This document shows, piece after piece, positions 46,903 through 55,663 of a stretch of 64,000 nucleotides of DNA. The notes below the pieces were generated by a model. It was given only the letters and a program-made list of their open reading frames with translations. It did no database searches and was not told the origin of the DNA. This stretch comes from Bradyrhizobium diazoefficiens (lineage in GTDB: Bacteria > Pseudomonadota > Alphaproteobacteria > Rhizobiales > Xanthobacteraceae): positions 2,976,001 through 3,040,000 of the forward strand of contig NZ_JAENXS010000002.1 in NCBI RefSeq assembly GCF_016612535.1, read 5' to 3'. Made by a program: the position numbers and the translations under genes. Each line of letters starts with the position of its first letter. Position 1 is the stretch's first letter.

Positions 46903-47987
46903 GGGGCCCTTACCTTCTCAATGAGCTGATCCCTGGACATGCCGGCGACGCCCATTGCATCTGCAGTCCGCCCGCCGATCCGATAGTCGGTTCCGACCGC
47001 GGCCTGCGCAAGGCGAAAGAGCGACGTCGCGACGGGCACGTTGACATCGGCGATCCGCGCAAACTCCAGGAAGGGGAGCAGGCCGTGACCGAAATCCTCT
47101 TTGTAGTAGCGATACTCGAGCGAATCCGGTCCCTTGATACGGCGATTGGCCTCGCCGCCCGCGATTGCCGCACGGTAGTCGGTAACGTCAACCACGTCGG
47201 CTTCCACCGTGCCGAGCAGCTTCATCTCTTCAATCAAGTTCGGCAATTCATGCCCGAACGCCCGAGCGACCGCCACGCGCTCATCGTCCAATTGCCGCAT
47301 GACGCGAGCGACCCCGGGCGTCATGGCATCGACGTAGAAGGTAAAGTTGCCGCCGGTCGCCTCGACCCAGGCGGCTCCCAGCACCGCGCCGGGCGGATGC
47401 AGGACCATGTTCACGTTGGAGAGGTCGGAGGCGATGACGTCCCGAACGGGCGTGACACCCGGATACAATTTCGCAGCAACCTCCAGCGCCTCCGCTCCTC
47501 CCTTGAGAGCGGCAGCCTTCAGTTGCTTGGCCCGGCCGCTGATCGTGACACCGTCCGGACGATATTTGCGCGCGACGTATGTCAGCGTCGAGAACTCAAC
47601 CACCGGAGGCACGGCCCGCCCGGAGCGCGAATAGGCCTCGGCGAATTCCAGCGCTCCTCCGGTGTGACCGGGGTTAAGAACGACCGGTTTGCTCCACGGC
47701 CAGCCGGCCGCGGCAAGTGCACTGGCTATGGCCGAGTGCGAAAAAGTCGGCAGCACGACGACCGCGACGTCGACTCCGAAGATCGCCGACTTGAGATCTG
47801 TCGTGATCAGCGTAGGCTTCGCCACTCCTTCGCCGAGCTTACCATCGAATGCAACGCCGCCGAGCTTGATGTGCGGCTCGAGCGTTTCCGCCGAACGCGC
47901 CCAGAAATGAACGGAGTGACCCGCGAGAACCAATTCTGCGACCGAGGCCGCGCCCCCCGCTCCTCCTCCAAGTACTGCAACCTTCAT
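46899..47987 (-). CDS. NAD(P)-dependent octopine/opine dehydrogenase family protein
   Basis: A 362-residue dehydrogenase. N-terminal Rossmann motif VAVLGGGAGGAASVAELVLAGH, then VAVVVLPTFSHSAIA and VLNPGHTGGALEF. The C-terminal NAD/octopine-nopaline dehydrogenase domain shows SDLSNVNMVLHPPGAVLGAAW with the conserved His in MVLHPP, and YRYYKEDFGHGLLPF. The family reductively joins an amino acid and an oxo acid, or runs in reverse. It is the first gene of the six-gene coupled operon, behind operator C. Substrate unknown; it may oxidise an imported opine-like compound. Confidence 0.9.
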   Translation of the reverse strand: MKVAVLGGGAGGAASVAELVLAGHSVHFWARSAETLEPHIKLGGVAFDGKLGEGVAKPTLITTDLKSAIFGVDVAVVVLPTFSHSAIASALAAAGWPWSKPVVLNPGHTGGALEFAEAYSRSGRAVPPVVEFSTLTYVARKYRPDGVTISGRAKQLKAAALKGGAEALEVAAKLYPGVTPVRDVIASDLSNVNMVLHPPGAVLGAAWVEATGGNFTFYVDAMTPGVARVMRQLDDERVAVARAFGHELPNLIEEMKLLGTVEADVVDVTDYRAAIAGGEANRRIKGPDSLEYRYYKEDFGHGLLPFLEFARIADVNVPVATSLFRLAQAAVGTDYRIGGRTADAMGVAGMSRDQLIEKVRAP

Positions 47988-48038
47988 TCTGCTCTCCGCA
48001 GATCGAAGCGCAAATCGCGCCCGACGAGACCCCTATAT

Positions 48039-48076
48039 TTGATCACAGCTTATGATCACAACTGTGATTGTCAAGC
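48039..48076 (-). promoter_or_regulatory. Promoter with TGATC-N8-TGATC operator C
   Basis: TGATC elements start at 48040 and 48053. On the minus strand TTGACA (-35-like) precedes, with TAAGCT as a weak -10 after a 16-bp spacer. It lies about 50 bp before the opine-dehydrogenase start. Confidence 0.75.
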
Positions 48077-48123
48077 GAGAGAATTGCTGACGGCGCATGC
48101 AAACCACTCCATAGTTCGACGGG

Positions 48124-49389
48124 CTACGTTGCCAGTCGGAGCCACTCCGCGATGCTGGGCCCAAATTCGCCGGCAAGGCATTCAGCAACCGTCTCCGCTG
48201 TTGCGGCCGACAGGGTCCAGCCCAGGTGGCCATGACCGGTGTTGTAGAAGACGCCCGGAATCCTGCCCTTGCCGACCCGCGGCATCATGTTCGGCATCAT
48301 CGGGCGCAGCCCGGCCCAGGGCACGACGCGGTTGGTGTCGACAGAGGGGAACAGCGCTCGCGTCCAGTCAACCAGCGGCTTGATGCGGTCCTGGCGTATG
48401 TCGCGGTTTACGCCGTTGAACTCTGCCGTTCCGGCGACGCGAAAGCGCGCAGCACCCAACCGGCTGGTAACGATCTTGGCGCCATCATCGAGCAGGCTGA
48501 CCCAGGGCGCCCCTTTCTGGCTCCGCTCGTCGTCGAGGTGCACGGTGATCGAATAGCCCTTTACAGGGTAGATGTTCAACCGATCGCCCAGCATCGCCGC
48601 GAGATCGCGGCTTGCGGAACCGGCGCATATCACGACACTGTCTGCATCAATCTCGTCGACATGCGCACCGCCTGTAGGCGCATCACGCAAATATTGGATG
48701 CGGAGAATGTCGTCGCGAGCGATCCGCCTCACGGTGGCGTCAAAGACGAAGCGCACGCCACGCCGCTCGCATGCCTTGGCGAGACCGCAAACGAACTTGT
48801 GGATGTCGCCGGTGGAATCCGACGGGGTATAGAAGCCTCCGAAGAAATCGCCATGCAGCGTCGGCTCGATCGACTTCACCTCTGTGGCCGTCACTGGACG
48901 ACGGTCCAGCCCCCCTTCCACGAGCATGGCATTGACCTTCAGCGCGTGTTGGAAACTCTGCTTGTCCCGATAGAAGTGAAGGATGCCGCGACGCTCGTGG
49001 TCGAATTCGATGCCTTCGCGCTCGGCAATGGCGAAGAGATGCTTGCGCGCGGCGATGGCGAGCCGTGTGGTCTCAATTGTGTTGTCGCGATAGTTCTTGA
49101 TGTTGAAGATGAATTCGCCAAGCCAGGCATATTTGTGCCAGCTCGGCGCCGGATTCATGAGGAGCGGTGCATCGCGCCTCAACATCCACTTCACCCCCTT
49201 GATGATGGTCGACCAGCTATTCCAGACCTCCGCATTGCTTGCGGAAAGCTGGCCGCCATTGGCGAACGAAGTCTCCATGGCCGCATAACGCTGACGCTCG
49301 ATCACCGTGACGGAATAGCCGCGGTTGAGAAGGGCATAGGCGGTGGTGACGCCGGTGATACCGGCGCCGACGACGACAACATGTGGCAT
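48124..49389 (-). CDS. dadA: D-amino acid dehydrogenase / glycine oxidase-like flavoprotein
   Basis: A 421-residue FAD enzyme of the DadA type: MPHVVVVGAGITGVTTAYAL for FAD binding, VIERQRYAAMETSFANGGQL, WEHTL-equivalent regions, and the C-terminal YNTGHGHLGWTLSAATAETV. It deaminates D-amino acids (or glycine/sarcosine) to oxo acids at the membrane, passing electrons to quinones. Start ATG 49389; the frame continues upstream only through the riboswitch. A tandem glycine riboswitch in the leader indicates induction by glycine and suggests that glycine, or a product in equilibrium with it, is a substrate. Confidence 0.87.
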   Translation of the reverse strand: MPHVVVVGAGITGVTTAYALLNRGYSVTVIERQRYAAMETSFANGGQLSASNAEVWNSWSTIIKGVKWMLRRDAPLLMNPAPSWHKYAWLGEFIFNIKNYRDNTIETTRLAIAARKHLFAIAEREGIEFDHERRGILHFYRDKQSFQHALKVNAMLVEGGLDRRPVTATEVKSIEPTLHGDFFGGFYTPSDSTGDIHKFVCGLAKACERRGVRFVFDATVRRIARDDILRIQYLRDAPTGGAHVDEIDADSVVICAGSASRDLAAMLGDRLNIYPVKGYSITVHLDDERSQKGAPWVSLLDDGAKIVTSRLGAARFRVAGTAEFNGVNRDIRQDRIKPLVDWTRALFPSVDTNRVVPWAGLRPMMPNMMPRVGKGRIPGVFYNTGHGHLGWTLSAATAETVAECLAGEFGPSIAEWLRLAT

Positions 49390-49435
49390 TTCGTTCTCCG
49401 CGATCAAAGTTGGGAAGCGGGCCGAGGCCCGCGGC

Positions 49436-49628
49436 TGTCCCCAATCTGTCGCTGTACCTGAGAGATTGACCGCGACGGCTCGGCCGGCACGGCGGTCCCC
49501 TTCGGTGGGCACTCGAAGTGCCACTCTCCAGATCGTTCAGCTGCATGGTCACTTTTGCCTGAGAGTTTCCTGGGGGTTGCTCCTTCGGCGCCGGCCAACA
49601 CCGTCACGACGGCGACCGATCTCTCCCA
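49436..49628 (-). promoter_or_regulatory. Tandem glycine riboswitch
   Basis: Read on the minus strand: first aptamer GGGAGAGAT...GCGCCGAAGGAGCAA...ACTCTCAGGCAAAA (49628 to about 49555), linker, second aptamer GGAGAGTGGC...CACCGAAGGGG...ATCTCTCAGGTACA with GACAGATTGGGGAC at the end (about 49533 to 49436). These are the conserved core bases of the gcvT-type glycine aptamer pair. It ends about 47 nt before the DadA-like start codon. Confidence 0.93.
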
Positions 49629-49689
49629 TGCAGCCTGTTGAACGCGATAGGTTCTTCTCTCTTGTGCCTCCGCAACTGGAGCCGGCCGG

Positions 49690-51129
49690 TCAATTGCCGA
49701 CGTCGTAAAGCGTCGTGGTCGTCTCGACGGCTTCGTCATGCAAACCAGCGCGCTCGACCGCCGCCGCGGCGAGTTGCCGGGCTTTGCGCCGAATCTGCGC
49801 CTCGTCGACTCCCTGCACCTTGCCGTCGACATATGACGGCTTCCCGTCGACCCAGGTCTGCACGATCGAAGCGGTCGATGCGGAGAATACCAGAGCCTGC
49901 AGGGGGTCGTAGAACGGCGTCCATTCGACGTGGTCCAGGTCGAAGAGGACGAAATCGGCCTTCTTGCCGATTTCCAGCGAACCGATCTCGTCGTCCCACA
50001 TCAACGCCTTTGCACCTTCGATGGTCGCGGCGCGCAGTGCTTGTCGTGCGGTGAAGATGTCCGGTTGCAGGCGGGCGTCCTTGAACATGCCGGCGACGAG
50101 CAGCATTTGCCGCATGAGGTTCATGTTGCCGGCGGCTGACACGCCATCGGTGCCGAGGCCGACCTTGACGCCGGCCTTCACCATCTCCGGGTATTTTCCG
50201 ATCGCGGTTGCTCCCTTCCCCAGCTTGAATGACGAGCATGGGCAGAAGGCGACGCTGGCGCCACGCTCGGCGAGCAGACGGACCTCTGCGTCGGAAACGG
50301 CCGCGCCGTGGGCGATCACCAGGTTCTTTCCGATGCCCCCGGCCCGATCGATGCGGGTGATGGGCCAGCAGCCATATTTCCTCTCGCAAACCTTTGCCTC
50401 TTCGATCGAGGTCGCGAGATGATAGGTGGTGCCGACGCCCAGCTTCTCAGCCAGTTTGACCGCTCCAACGTGGAGTTCCAGGCTGCACGGTTCCTTGCCT
50501 TCGATATTGACCCAGCAACGCGCACGGCCGTCGAGGGCGCCGTTGTAGCGGAGGACACAATCCTCGAGCACCTTGAGTGCCGCCTCGGCATTCGGGAAGA
50601 AATGATGATCCACCATTTCCTTGGTCCAGCCGCGGGGGAGCTCGGGCGGAGGATTGTCGGCGGCGTGCCGCCCGGTGATGCCGCGAATGCCGACGTTTTC
50701 CATCGCGCGAATGACGATGCCGGGATCGTATTGCGAGCCCATGTCGAGAAAACACGTGGTGCCACACCGCAGCATCTCGGTGATGCCCAGCAGCGCGCCC
50801 CAATATTCGTCCTCTTCGGTGATGTGGGCGTAAAACGGCTTGGCCCAGTGGAACACCCAGGCGCGGGTATTGAGGTTGTCAGGAAATACCGCGCGCGACA
50901 GCGTCTCCGAAAGATGAACGTGGCTGTCAACGAAGCCCGGACAGATACCGAGCATCTTGCCATCGATCACCTTGTCGAAACCGACCTTCTTTTGCCGCGC
51001 GGCCACGTCATCGGCTGGACCGATATCCGCGATACGGTCGTCTTCGACGACGAGGCTCGCGTTGCGCACGACCGTGTCGTTCTCGTCGACCGTGAAAACA
51101 AAGTTCAAGTCCTTGATCAGCGTGCGCAT
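49690..51129 (-). CDS. Amidohydrolase family deaminase/chlorohydrolase-like protein (TrzN/SAH-deaminase type)
   Basis: A 479-residue enzyme with metal ligands in CPGFVDSHVHLSE (HxH), GTTYHLATSIEEA, LVIAHGAAVSDAEV (HG.. motif) and GLGTDGVSAAGNMN (Asp). This is the mononuclear subtype of the amidohydrolase superfamily that deaminates or dechlorinates ring compounds (5'-deoxyadenosine, SAH or triazine deaminases). Substrate here unknown. It follows the M24-fold gene (118 nt) in the minus-strand set that begins at operator D, and it precedes the glycine riboswitch. Confidence 0.88.
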   Translation of the reverse strand: MRTLIKDLNFVFTVDENDTVVRNASLVVEDDRIADIGPADDVAARQKKVGFDKVIDGKMLGICPGFVDSHVHLSETLSRAVFPDNLNTRAWVFHWAKPFYAHITEEDEYWGALLGITEMLRCGTTCFLDMGSQYDPGIVIRAMENVGIRGITGRHAADNPPPELPRGWTKEMVDHHFFPNAEAALKVLEDCVLRYNGALDGRARCWVNIEGKEPCSLELHVGAVKLAEKLGVGTTYHLATSIEEAKVCERKYGCWPITRIDRAGGIGKNLVIAHGAAVSDAEVRLLAERGASVAFCPCSSFKLGKGATAIGKYPEMVKAGVKVGLGTDGVSAAGNMNLMRQMLLVAGMFKDARLQPDIFTARQALRAATIEGAKALMWDDEIGSLEIGKKADFVLFDLDHVEWTPFYDPLQALVFSASTASIVQTWVDGKPSYVDGKVQGVDEAQIRRKARQLAAAAVERAGLHDEAVETTTTLYDVGN

Positions 51130-51247
51130 GCCTTTTCACCCACTACTCTGACATCACGATCGCCCCGCCGGCGCACCGCGCCGGGAGGCCGGGCGATGTC
51201 GAGCGATCTTCAAACGAGCGAAACAGCTCGTCCCCTTGGAGCCTCCG

Positions 51248-52426
51248 TCAGGCGACGGCAGCCCTGCGCACGGCCCCGCTCCTCTTGGCCGTACCCACGG
51301 GAATCAGCCGGTCGGTGTCGGCGTAGTCGGAAAGCAGTTCCGATCCATTGGCCGTCACCAGCAGCATATCCTTGTTCTGCATTCCGAAGCCATGGCCGGT
51401 GTCGTAGCAAAGCGGCTCGAAACCGAGCACCATGTTCTCCTCGAGCGGAGCGTCGGTGCCCGGCTTGCCCAGCACCGGCGTCAGTCCGAGATAGGGATCT
51501 TCGTGCAGGTGCAGGCCAATGCCGTGCCCCACGAACGAGATCGGCGGCAGATCGAGCTTGGCGAGCTTCGCAATGAACGCATCGTAGATATTACGACAGC
51601 TCGCACCCGGCTTCACTTTCTCCATGATCTCGTATTTGCATTCGACCAGATGCGCCCAGATCTTCTCGGCCATGGGCGGCGCCTCGCCGACGATCGCCGT
51701 ACGGCAGACGCCGGCCTGATACCCATCGATCACGGAAAAGATCTCCACCCGGCAGACGTCCCCACGCTTCAAGATGCGCTCCGACGGGCCGACGTTCGGC
51801 AAGACGCTGCGCTCGCCGGTCGCCACGATCATCAGCTTGAAGTGATCGGCGCCCAGAGTATAGACATTGCGCGTCAAGTGGCCGGCGATGTCCATTTCGG
51901 AATTGCCCTCGTCGACCACGGCGAGCGTGTCGGTGATGGCCTGGTCGGCAATGCGGGAAAGCCTGCGCAAGAGCGCAATCTCCTCCGAAGTCTTGATCTG
52001 ACGGAGCCGCGCCAGGATCGGCTCGGCGCGCTCGAACTTCGCGGCCGGCATGGCCGCGAGCAAACGGGCAAAATCACCCGCCGGCAGGTAATCCATTTCG
52101 AGTCCAATGCGACCGTGAGCAAGTCCGAGCCCCGCGAGCTGGTCGGCGAGCACAAGCATGGGATCGTCCGAGAATTCCGCCCAAATGCGCGTAGGCACGC
52201 CCGGCTGGCGACGTTTGATCGTCGATGCTTCCATATCGACGCCGAACAATGCCGTGCGGCCGTCGGCAGTGACGATGGTCATCGCATGGCGGTGACGGAT
52301 GAGCGGTTGCGAGGGGACCACGAACCCCGCAGTGTACGAGAAATTTTCGGGCGACGAGCAGATGATGGCATCCAGCTCATGCTGAGACATTGACTTGACT
52401 TGTTTCGCGACGATTTCCGCCCGCAT
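51248..52426 (-). CDS. M24-fold (creatinase/aminopeptidase P-like) hydrolase lacking standard metal ligands
   Basis: A 392-residue protein with a creatinase N-terminal domain and the pita-bread C-terminal domain. Aligned to aminopeptidase P, the first metal Asp is Glu (CRVEIFSVIDGY), the second is Gly (GYQAGVCRT), the His is kept (GHGIGLHLHEDP), one Glu is kept (VLGFEPL) and the last Glu is replaced (MQNKDML). So three of five ligands differ and it is unlikely to be a metallopeptidase. Creatinase and some ectoine-hydrolase-like members also use this fold without peptidase action. It probably hydrolyses a small C-N bond in this pathway. It begins 36 nt after the racemase-like gene. Confidence 0.85.
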   Translation of the reverse strand: MRAEIVAKQVKSMSQHELDAIICSSPENFSYTAGFVVPSQPLIRHRHAMTIVTADGRTALFGVDMEASTIKRRQPGVPTRIWAEFSDDPMLVLADQLAGLGLAHGRIGLEMDYLPAGDFARLLAAMPAAKFERAEPILARLRQIKTSEEIALLRRLSRIADQAITDTLAVVDEGNSEMDIAGHLTRNVYTLGADHFKLMIVATGERSVLPNVGPSERILKRGDVCRVEIFSVIDGYQAGVCRTAIVGEAPPMAEKIWAHLVECKYEIMEKVKPGASCRNIYDAFIAKLAKLDLPPISFVGHGIGLHLHEDPYLGLTPVLGKPGTDAPLEENMVLGFEPLCYDTGHGFGMQNKDMLLVTANGSELLSDYADTDRLIPVGTAKRSGAVRRAAVA

Positions 52427-52462
52427 GACTGCTCCCTCTTTATCAAATTGTTTGCTGCGTGC

Positions 52463-53623
52463 TTAGTCCCGCACGCGGTACTTTTCGATTTTCTTCTGAT
52501 CGACCTCGATACCCATGCCCGGTCCGGATGGAACGACGATTGCGCCATCCGCGACCTTCATCGGCTCGACTAGCAGGTCGTCCTTATAGTAGATGCCGGC
52601 GACCTGACCCTTCAGGAACTCCGCCGGCGTCGAAATCGGAATGACGCAAGACAGGGTCACCGCGGGTGAAGCTGCGGCGAGCTGGACGTTGGCGAGATTC
52701 CCGATTCCGGTCTCGATCGAGCCGTTGACGTTGCAGATGATGCCGGCTGCCCGGCACACCGCGCCGACCTCCATGGCCTTGTAGAGACCACCAGCCTTGG
52801 TCGTATAGATGGAGACGATCTGGATGCCGCCGGACCGAACGATCTGGATCGAATCGTGCGCATTCCAGGCTGACTCGTCGGCCATGACGGGCGCATCGAT
52901 GCGGCGGCCAACCTCAGCAATGCGCTCGATGCCCATGACTGGCTGCTCGACATATTTTAGCCGATCCTTCTCCATCCTGCGAACGACCTGAACGGCCTCG
53001 CCGGGCGTCTTGTAGCCTTCGTTGGCGTCAACGCAGATTTCGACGGCATTGCCGGCGACCTCGCGCACGGCACCGACCATCGCAACGTCGCGATCCGGAT
53101 CGACGCCGATCTTCACCTTGATGGTCCGCACCCCCTCCTGCACGAGCTTGGCAACCTCGAGGCGGGCCTCTTCGATCGAGATCAAGCCGATGGAATGCGT
53201 CACGGGCACGCGATCGCGCGCCCTGCCGCCGAGCAGGGTACTGACGGGGATATCGAGCCAACGACCGGCAAGGTCGTAGGCGGCGAATTCGACGGCGGCC
53301 TTGGAATAGGGGTAGCCCCTGATGACGGCGTCCATTCGCGCGTGCAGTTCGGCGATATTACCGAGCTCGACACCGACAATCGCAGGCGCCAGATAGGTGT
53401 CGATCACGACGCGCGTGATCACGGCGGATTCGCCGAAATACCGGCCGAACTCGCCACCCCAGTCCTTGAGTGCCGGCGCCTCGCCCCAACCCACGCGACC
53501 GTCGCTGTCGGTCATCTTAACGATGACATAGCGACCGATCACCTCGGTCAGACCTGCCCATTTGTGCTCTCGCCGGGTCGGCAGTTGGACAATCAATGTT
53601 TCGACGGATTTGATCGTGGGCAA
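52463..53623 (-). CDS. Mandelate racemase/muconate lactonizing enzyme family protein
   Basis: A 386-residue enolase-superfamily enzyme. Catalytic and metal residues are visible: Lys169 and Lys171 (TIKVKIGVD), metal ligands Asp199 (CVDANEG), Glu226 (YVEQPV) and Asp249 (MADESAW), and the second catalytic Lys276 (YTTKAGG). The K-x-K plus Lys pattern is that of muconate lactonizing, dipeptide epimerase and N-acylamino acid racemase groups rather than mandelate racemase proper. It is the first gene behind operator D and leads the set with the M24-fold and amidohydrolase genes. An epimerisation or lactonisation step on an amino-acid derivative is plausible. Confidence 0.9.
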   Translation of the reverse strand: MPTIKSVETLIVQLPTRREHKWAGLTEVIGRYVIVKMTDSDGRVGWGEAPALKDWGGEFGRYFGESAVITRVVIDTYLAPAIVGVELGNIAELHARMDAVIRGYPYSKAAVEFAAYDLAGRWLDIPVSTLLGGRARDRVPVTHSIGLISIEEARLEVAKLVQEGVRTIKVKIGVDPDRDVAMVGAVREVAGNAVEICVDANEGYKTPGEAVQVVRRMEKDRLKYVEQPVMGIERIAEVGRRIDAPVMADESAWNAHDSIQIVRSGGIQIVSIYTTKAGGLYKAMEVGAVCRAAGIICNVNGSIETGIGNLANVQLAAASPAVTLSCVIPISTPAEFLKGQVAGIYYKDDLLVEPMKVADGAIVVPSGPGMGIEVDQKKIEKYRVRD

Positions 53624-53691
53624 ATGGGCCTGCCTTATTCGTTTCAGTTTCGCACTCGGTTTGCTAGGTTAAAAGCCAAGATCATTTATCG

Positions 53692-53729
53692 TGATCACAC
53701 TTTATGATCATAATGCTGGCCGGTCAAGT
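53692..53729 (-). promoter_or_regulatory. Promoter with TGATC-N8-TGATC operator D
   Basis: TGATC elements start at 53692 and 53705; an imperfect third (AGATC) lies a further 13 bp away at 53679. On the minus strand TTGACC precedes and TAAAGT sits at a -10 position with 17-bp spacing. About 70 bp before the racemase-like start. Confidence 0.75.
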
Positions 53730-53787
53730 GGCGCGAGGCCGCGTGGCGGTGGGCGTCGAAGGCCCTACGGGGGCGGAGGAGAAAAGA

Positions 53788-54111
53788 TTGACGATCGTCG
53801 AAGCAACGAACTACTTTGCCAAGCAGGGCCAAGCGTCGGCAGTGCTCGAGCAGCGCCGCCAGGCAACCCGCATCCGGTGCGAGCTCGGGCTCGACCCCGG
53901 CGAAATCCTCGTCCTGCGCGAAGGAAATGGGCCTGACGTCAGGTGGGAGTGTCGATTTCCCACTCGCGCAGCATACGACGCCGACATGGCAGCTCGAGCC
54001 GGCTCCGAGACGTTTATCCAAGCACGCCGGGTGATGCACACGCTGGTGGACCGGTTCGAGCGGCACGTCTATGAAGTGGACGAGAGCCGCTCACAGCGCC
54101 ACGCATCTTAG
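53788..54111 (+). CDS. Small NIPSNAP/dimeric alpha-beta-barrel-like protein
   Basis: A 107-residue protein with a probable TTG start at 53788, chosen because GGAGGA lies 7 nt before it and the earlier part of the frame runs through operator D. The sequence (IVEATNYFAKQGQASAVLEQ, RRQATRIRCELGLDPGEILVL, RWECRFPTRAAYDADMAAR, SETFIQARRVMHTLVDRFER) fits a ferredoxin-like alpha/beta fold used by NIPSNAP and Dabb proteins, which often act as small monooxygenases or stabilising proteins. Divergent from the racemase-like operon and may share operator D. Confidence 0.65.
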   Translation: MTIVEATNYFAKQGQASAVLEQRRQATRIRCELGLDPGEILVLREGNGPDVRWECRFPTRAAYDADMAARAGSETFIQARRVMHTLVDRFERHVYEVDESRSQRHAS

Positions 54112-54187
54112 CGTTAGCAAGGATACAGAGCGCCAGTGGCGCATCGATCTCCCCTCTTGCGATCATGAAGGGCCCGCTCGATCGGCG

Positions 54188-54210
54188 AACTATCGGAGAT
54201 CCCGATAGTT
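54188..54210. promoter_or_regulatory. Operator-like perfect palindrome before Rieske oxygenase
   Basis: AACTATCGG-AGATC-CCGATAGTT, a perfect 9-bp inverted repeat 88 bp before the oxygenase start. Its core ACTATCG-N7-CGATAGT is identical in arms and spacing to the site at 56744. Confidence 0.8.
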
Positions 54211-54298
54211 TGCATTGAAAATGCCGATTTTTAAAACTGCTCTAATGGTGAGAGTTTCCTCCGACAGCCGTCCGACAGAACGGAGCAAAGAGGAGCCC

Positions 54299-55318
54299 AT
54301 GTCATTCATCCAGAACACTTGGTACGCCGCGGCATGGTCGCGTGAAATCACACGCAGCTTGCTGTCACGAACGATCGCCAATGAAGGCATCGTCTTCTAC
54401 CGCAAGGAAGCCGGCGATATCGCCGCCCTGACCGACCGGTGCCCGCATCGCTTCGTCCCGCTTCACCTCGGCAAGCTCAAAGGCGACATCGTCGAATGCG
54501 GCTATCACGGACTGTGCTTCGATCCGAGCGGCGCATGTACTCTCAATCCGCATGGCGATGGCGCGATCCCGAGGGCAGCCAAAGTCAAGAGCTACAAGGT
54601 CGTGGAGAAACACGATGTAGCCTGGATTTGGCTTGGAGACGCAAGCAAGGCGGACGAGTCTTTGATCGCGGACTTCAGTGTTTTGACCAACCCGAAGTTT
54701 CGGACGGTTAGCAGCTATCTTCACGTCCGGGCAAATTATCAGCTGGTGTCCGACAACCTGCTCGATTTGAGTCATGGGCAGTATCTTCACCCGATGTTCA
54801 AGAATGCGGAGGGGCCGCCCAAATTCGAGGCTGAAAAAGAACCGCAGCCCAACGAAGTTTGGGCAAGATTCTCGCGCCCTAATCAACTGCCGAACAAGTA
54901 TTTTCAGATGCTGGGGTTTCCAAAGGATCAGCGAGGCGACCATCGCAACTTCATGCGGTGGAACGCTCCGTCGCTGCTTCTGCTCGACGTCGGCATGACC
55001 GGCGTCAACAGACCGGTAGAAGACGGCCTCTCAATTCCAACGTCTCACCTGCTCACGCCGGAAACAGAAACATCGACACACTACTTCTGGGCTATGTCGC
55101 GCGATTTCCGCCAGGATGAGGATGACCTCAGCCAGGAATTGCTAAGGGCCGGCGTGGCTCTGTTCGACGATGAAGACAAGCCCGTGATCGAGGCTCAGCA
55201 GCGCATGGTGAACACCCAGGACCTGATGTCGCTCAAACCGGTTCTTCTACAGACCGACGGCCCGGCAGTCAGGGCACGGCGGATCGTGGAGGCTCAGCTC
55301 AAAGCCGAGCAGCCGTAA
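54299..55318 (+). CDS. Rieske non-heme iron oxygenase, alpha subunit (VanA-like)
   Basis: A 339-residue oxygenase from ATG 54299 with AGGAG 4 nt before it. Rieske ligands Cys48/His50 (RCPHR) and Cys67/His70 (CGYHG); catalytic iron region NLLDLSHGQYLHP. Start MSFIQNTWYAAAWSREI is like the oxygenase at 21357, its paralogue. It probably demethylates or hydroxylates an aromatic or N-methyl substrate, using the reductase encoded convergently at 55664-56629. A strong terminator follows. Confidence 0.92.
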   Translation: MSFIQNTWYAAAWSREITRSLLSRTIANEGIVFYRKEAGDIAALTDRCPHRFVPLHLGKLKGDIVECGYHGLCFDPSGACTLNPHGDGAIPRAAKVKSYKVVEKHDVAWIWLGDASKADESLIADFSVLTNPKFRTVSSYLHVRANYQLVSDNLLDLSHGQYLHPMFKNAEGPPKFEAEKEPQPNEVWARFSRPNQLPNKYFQMLGFPKDQRGDHRNFMRWNAPSLLLLDVGMTGVNRPVEDGLSIPTSHLLTPETETSTHYFWAMSRDFRQDEDDLSQELLRAGVALFDDEDKPVIEAQQRMVNTQDLMSLKPVLLQTDGPAVRARRIVEAQLKAEQP

Positions 55319-55438
55319 CGGCGCGCATTTGGCGGCCTGATCGCCAGACACCAGGCGACGCAGGGCTTCTCAGGCTACCCAGGTCGTAGGGTCGATCGTT
55401 TCCGCTGGCAGACCGGGCGTCTGCCCCTCCCTGACTTG

Positions 55439-55469
55439 GCCGCCGCATCAGAACGGCGGCTTTTTTTTT
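55439..55469 (+). terminator. Terminator after Rieske oxygenase
   Basis: GCCGCC-N10-GGCGGC followed by nine T, 120 bp after the oxygenase stop. Confidence 0.9.
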
Positions 55470-55663
55470 GCTCCCAGCGCGAAAACTCGCTGACCATGGC
55501 AATGGCAAGTCGTGGGAAGGTTCGTCAGACTCGATCTGACACCTCATTATCCGTGCCGATCGCGCCATACGCCTGGCAATGGCTCTCAGGCATCCTTTGC
55601 GAAGCACCTCAGCAGCGCGCCCCCTCGCCGGCGGATTGGCTCGAACTGGCTCCCTGGACGTCG

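Noticed and set aside
46737..48383. 548-codon plus-strand frame across the opine-DH and DpaA-like genes
   Set aside because: Covers two well-supported minus-strand genes and shows only shadow composition.
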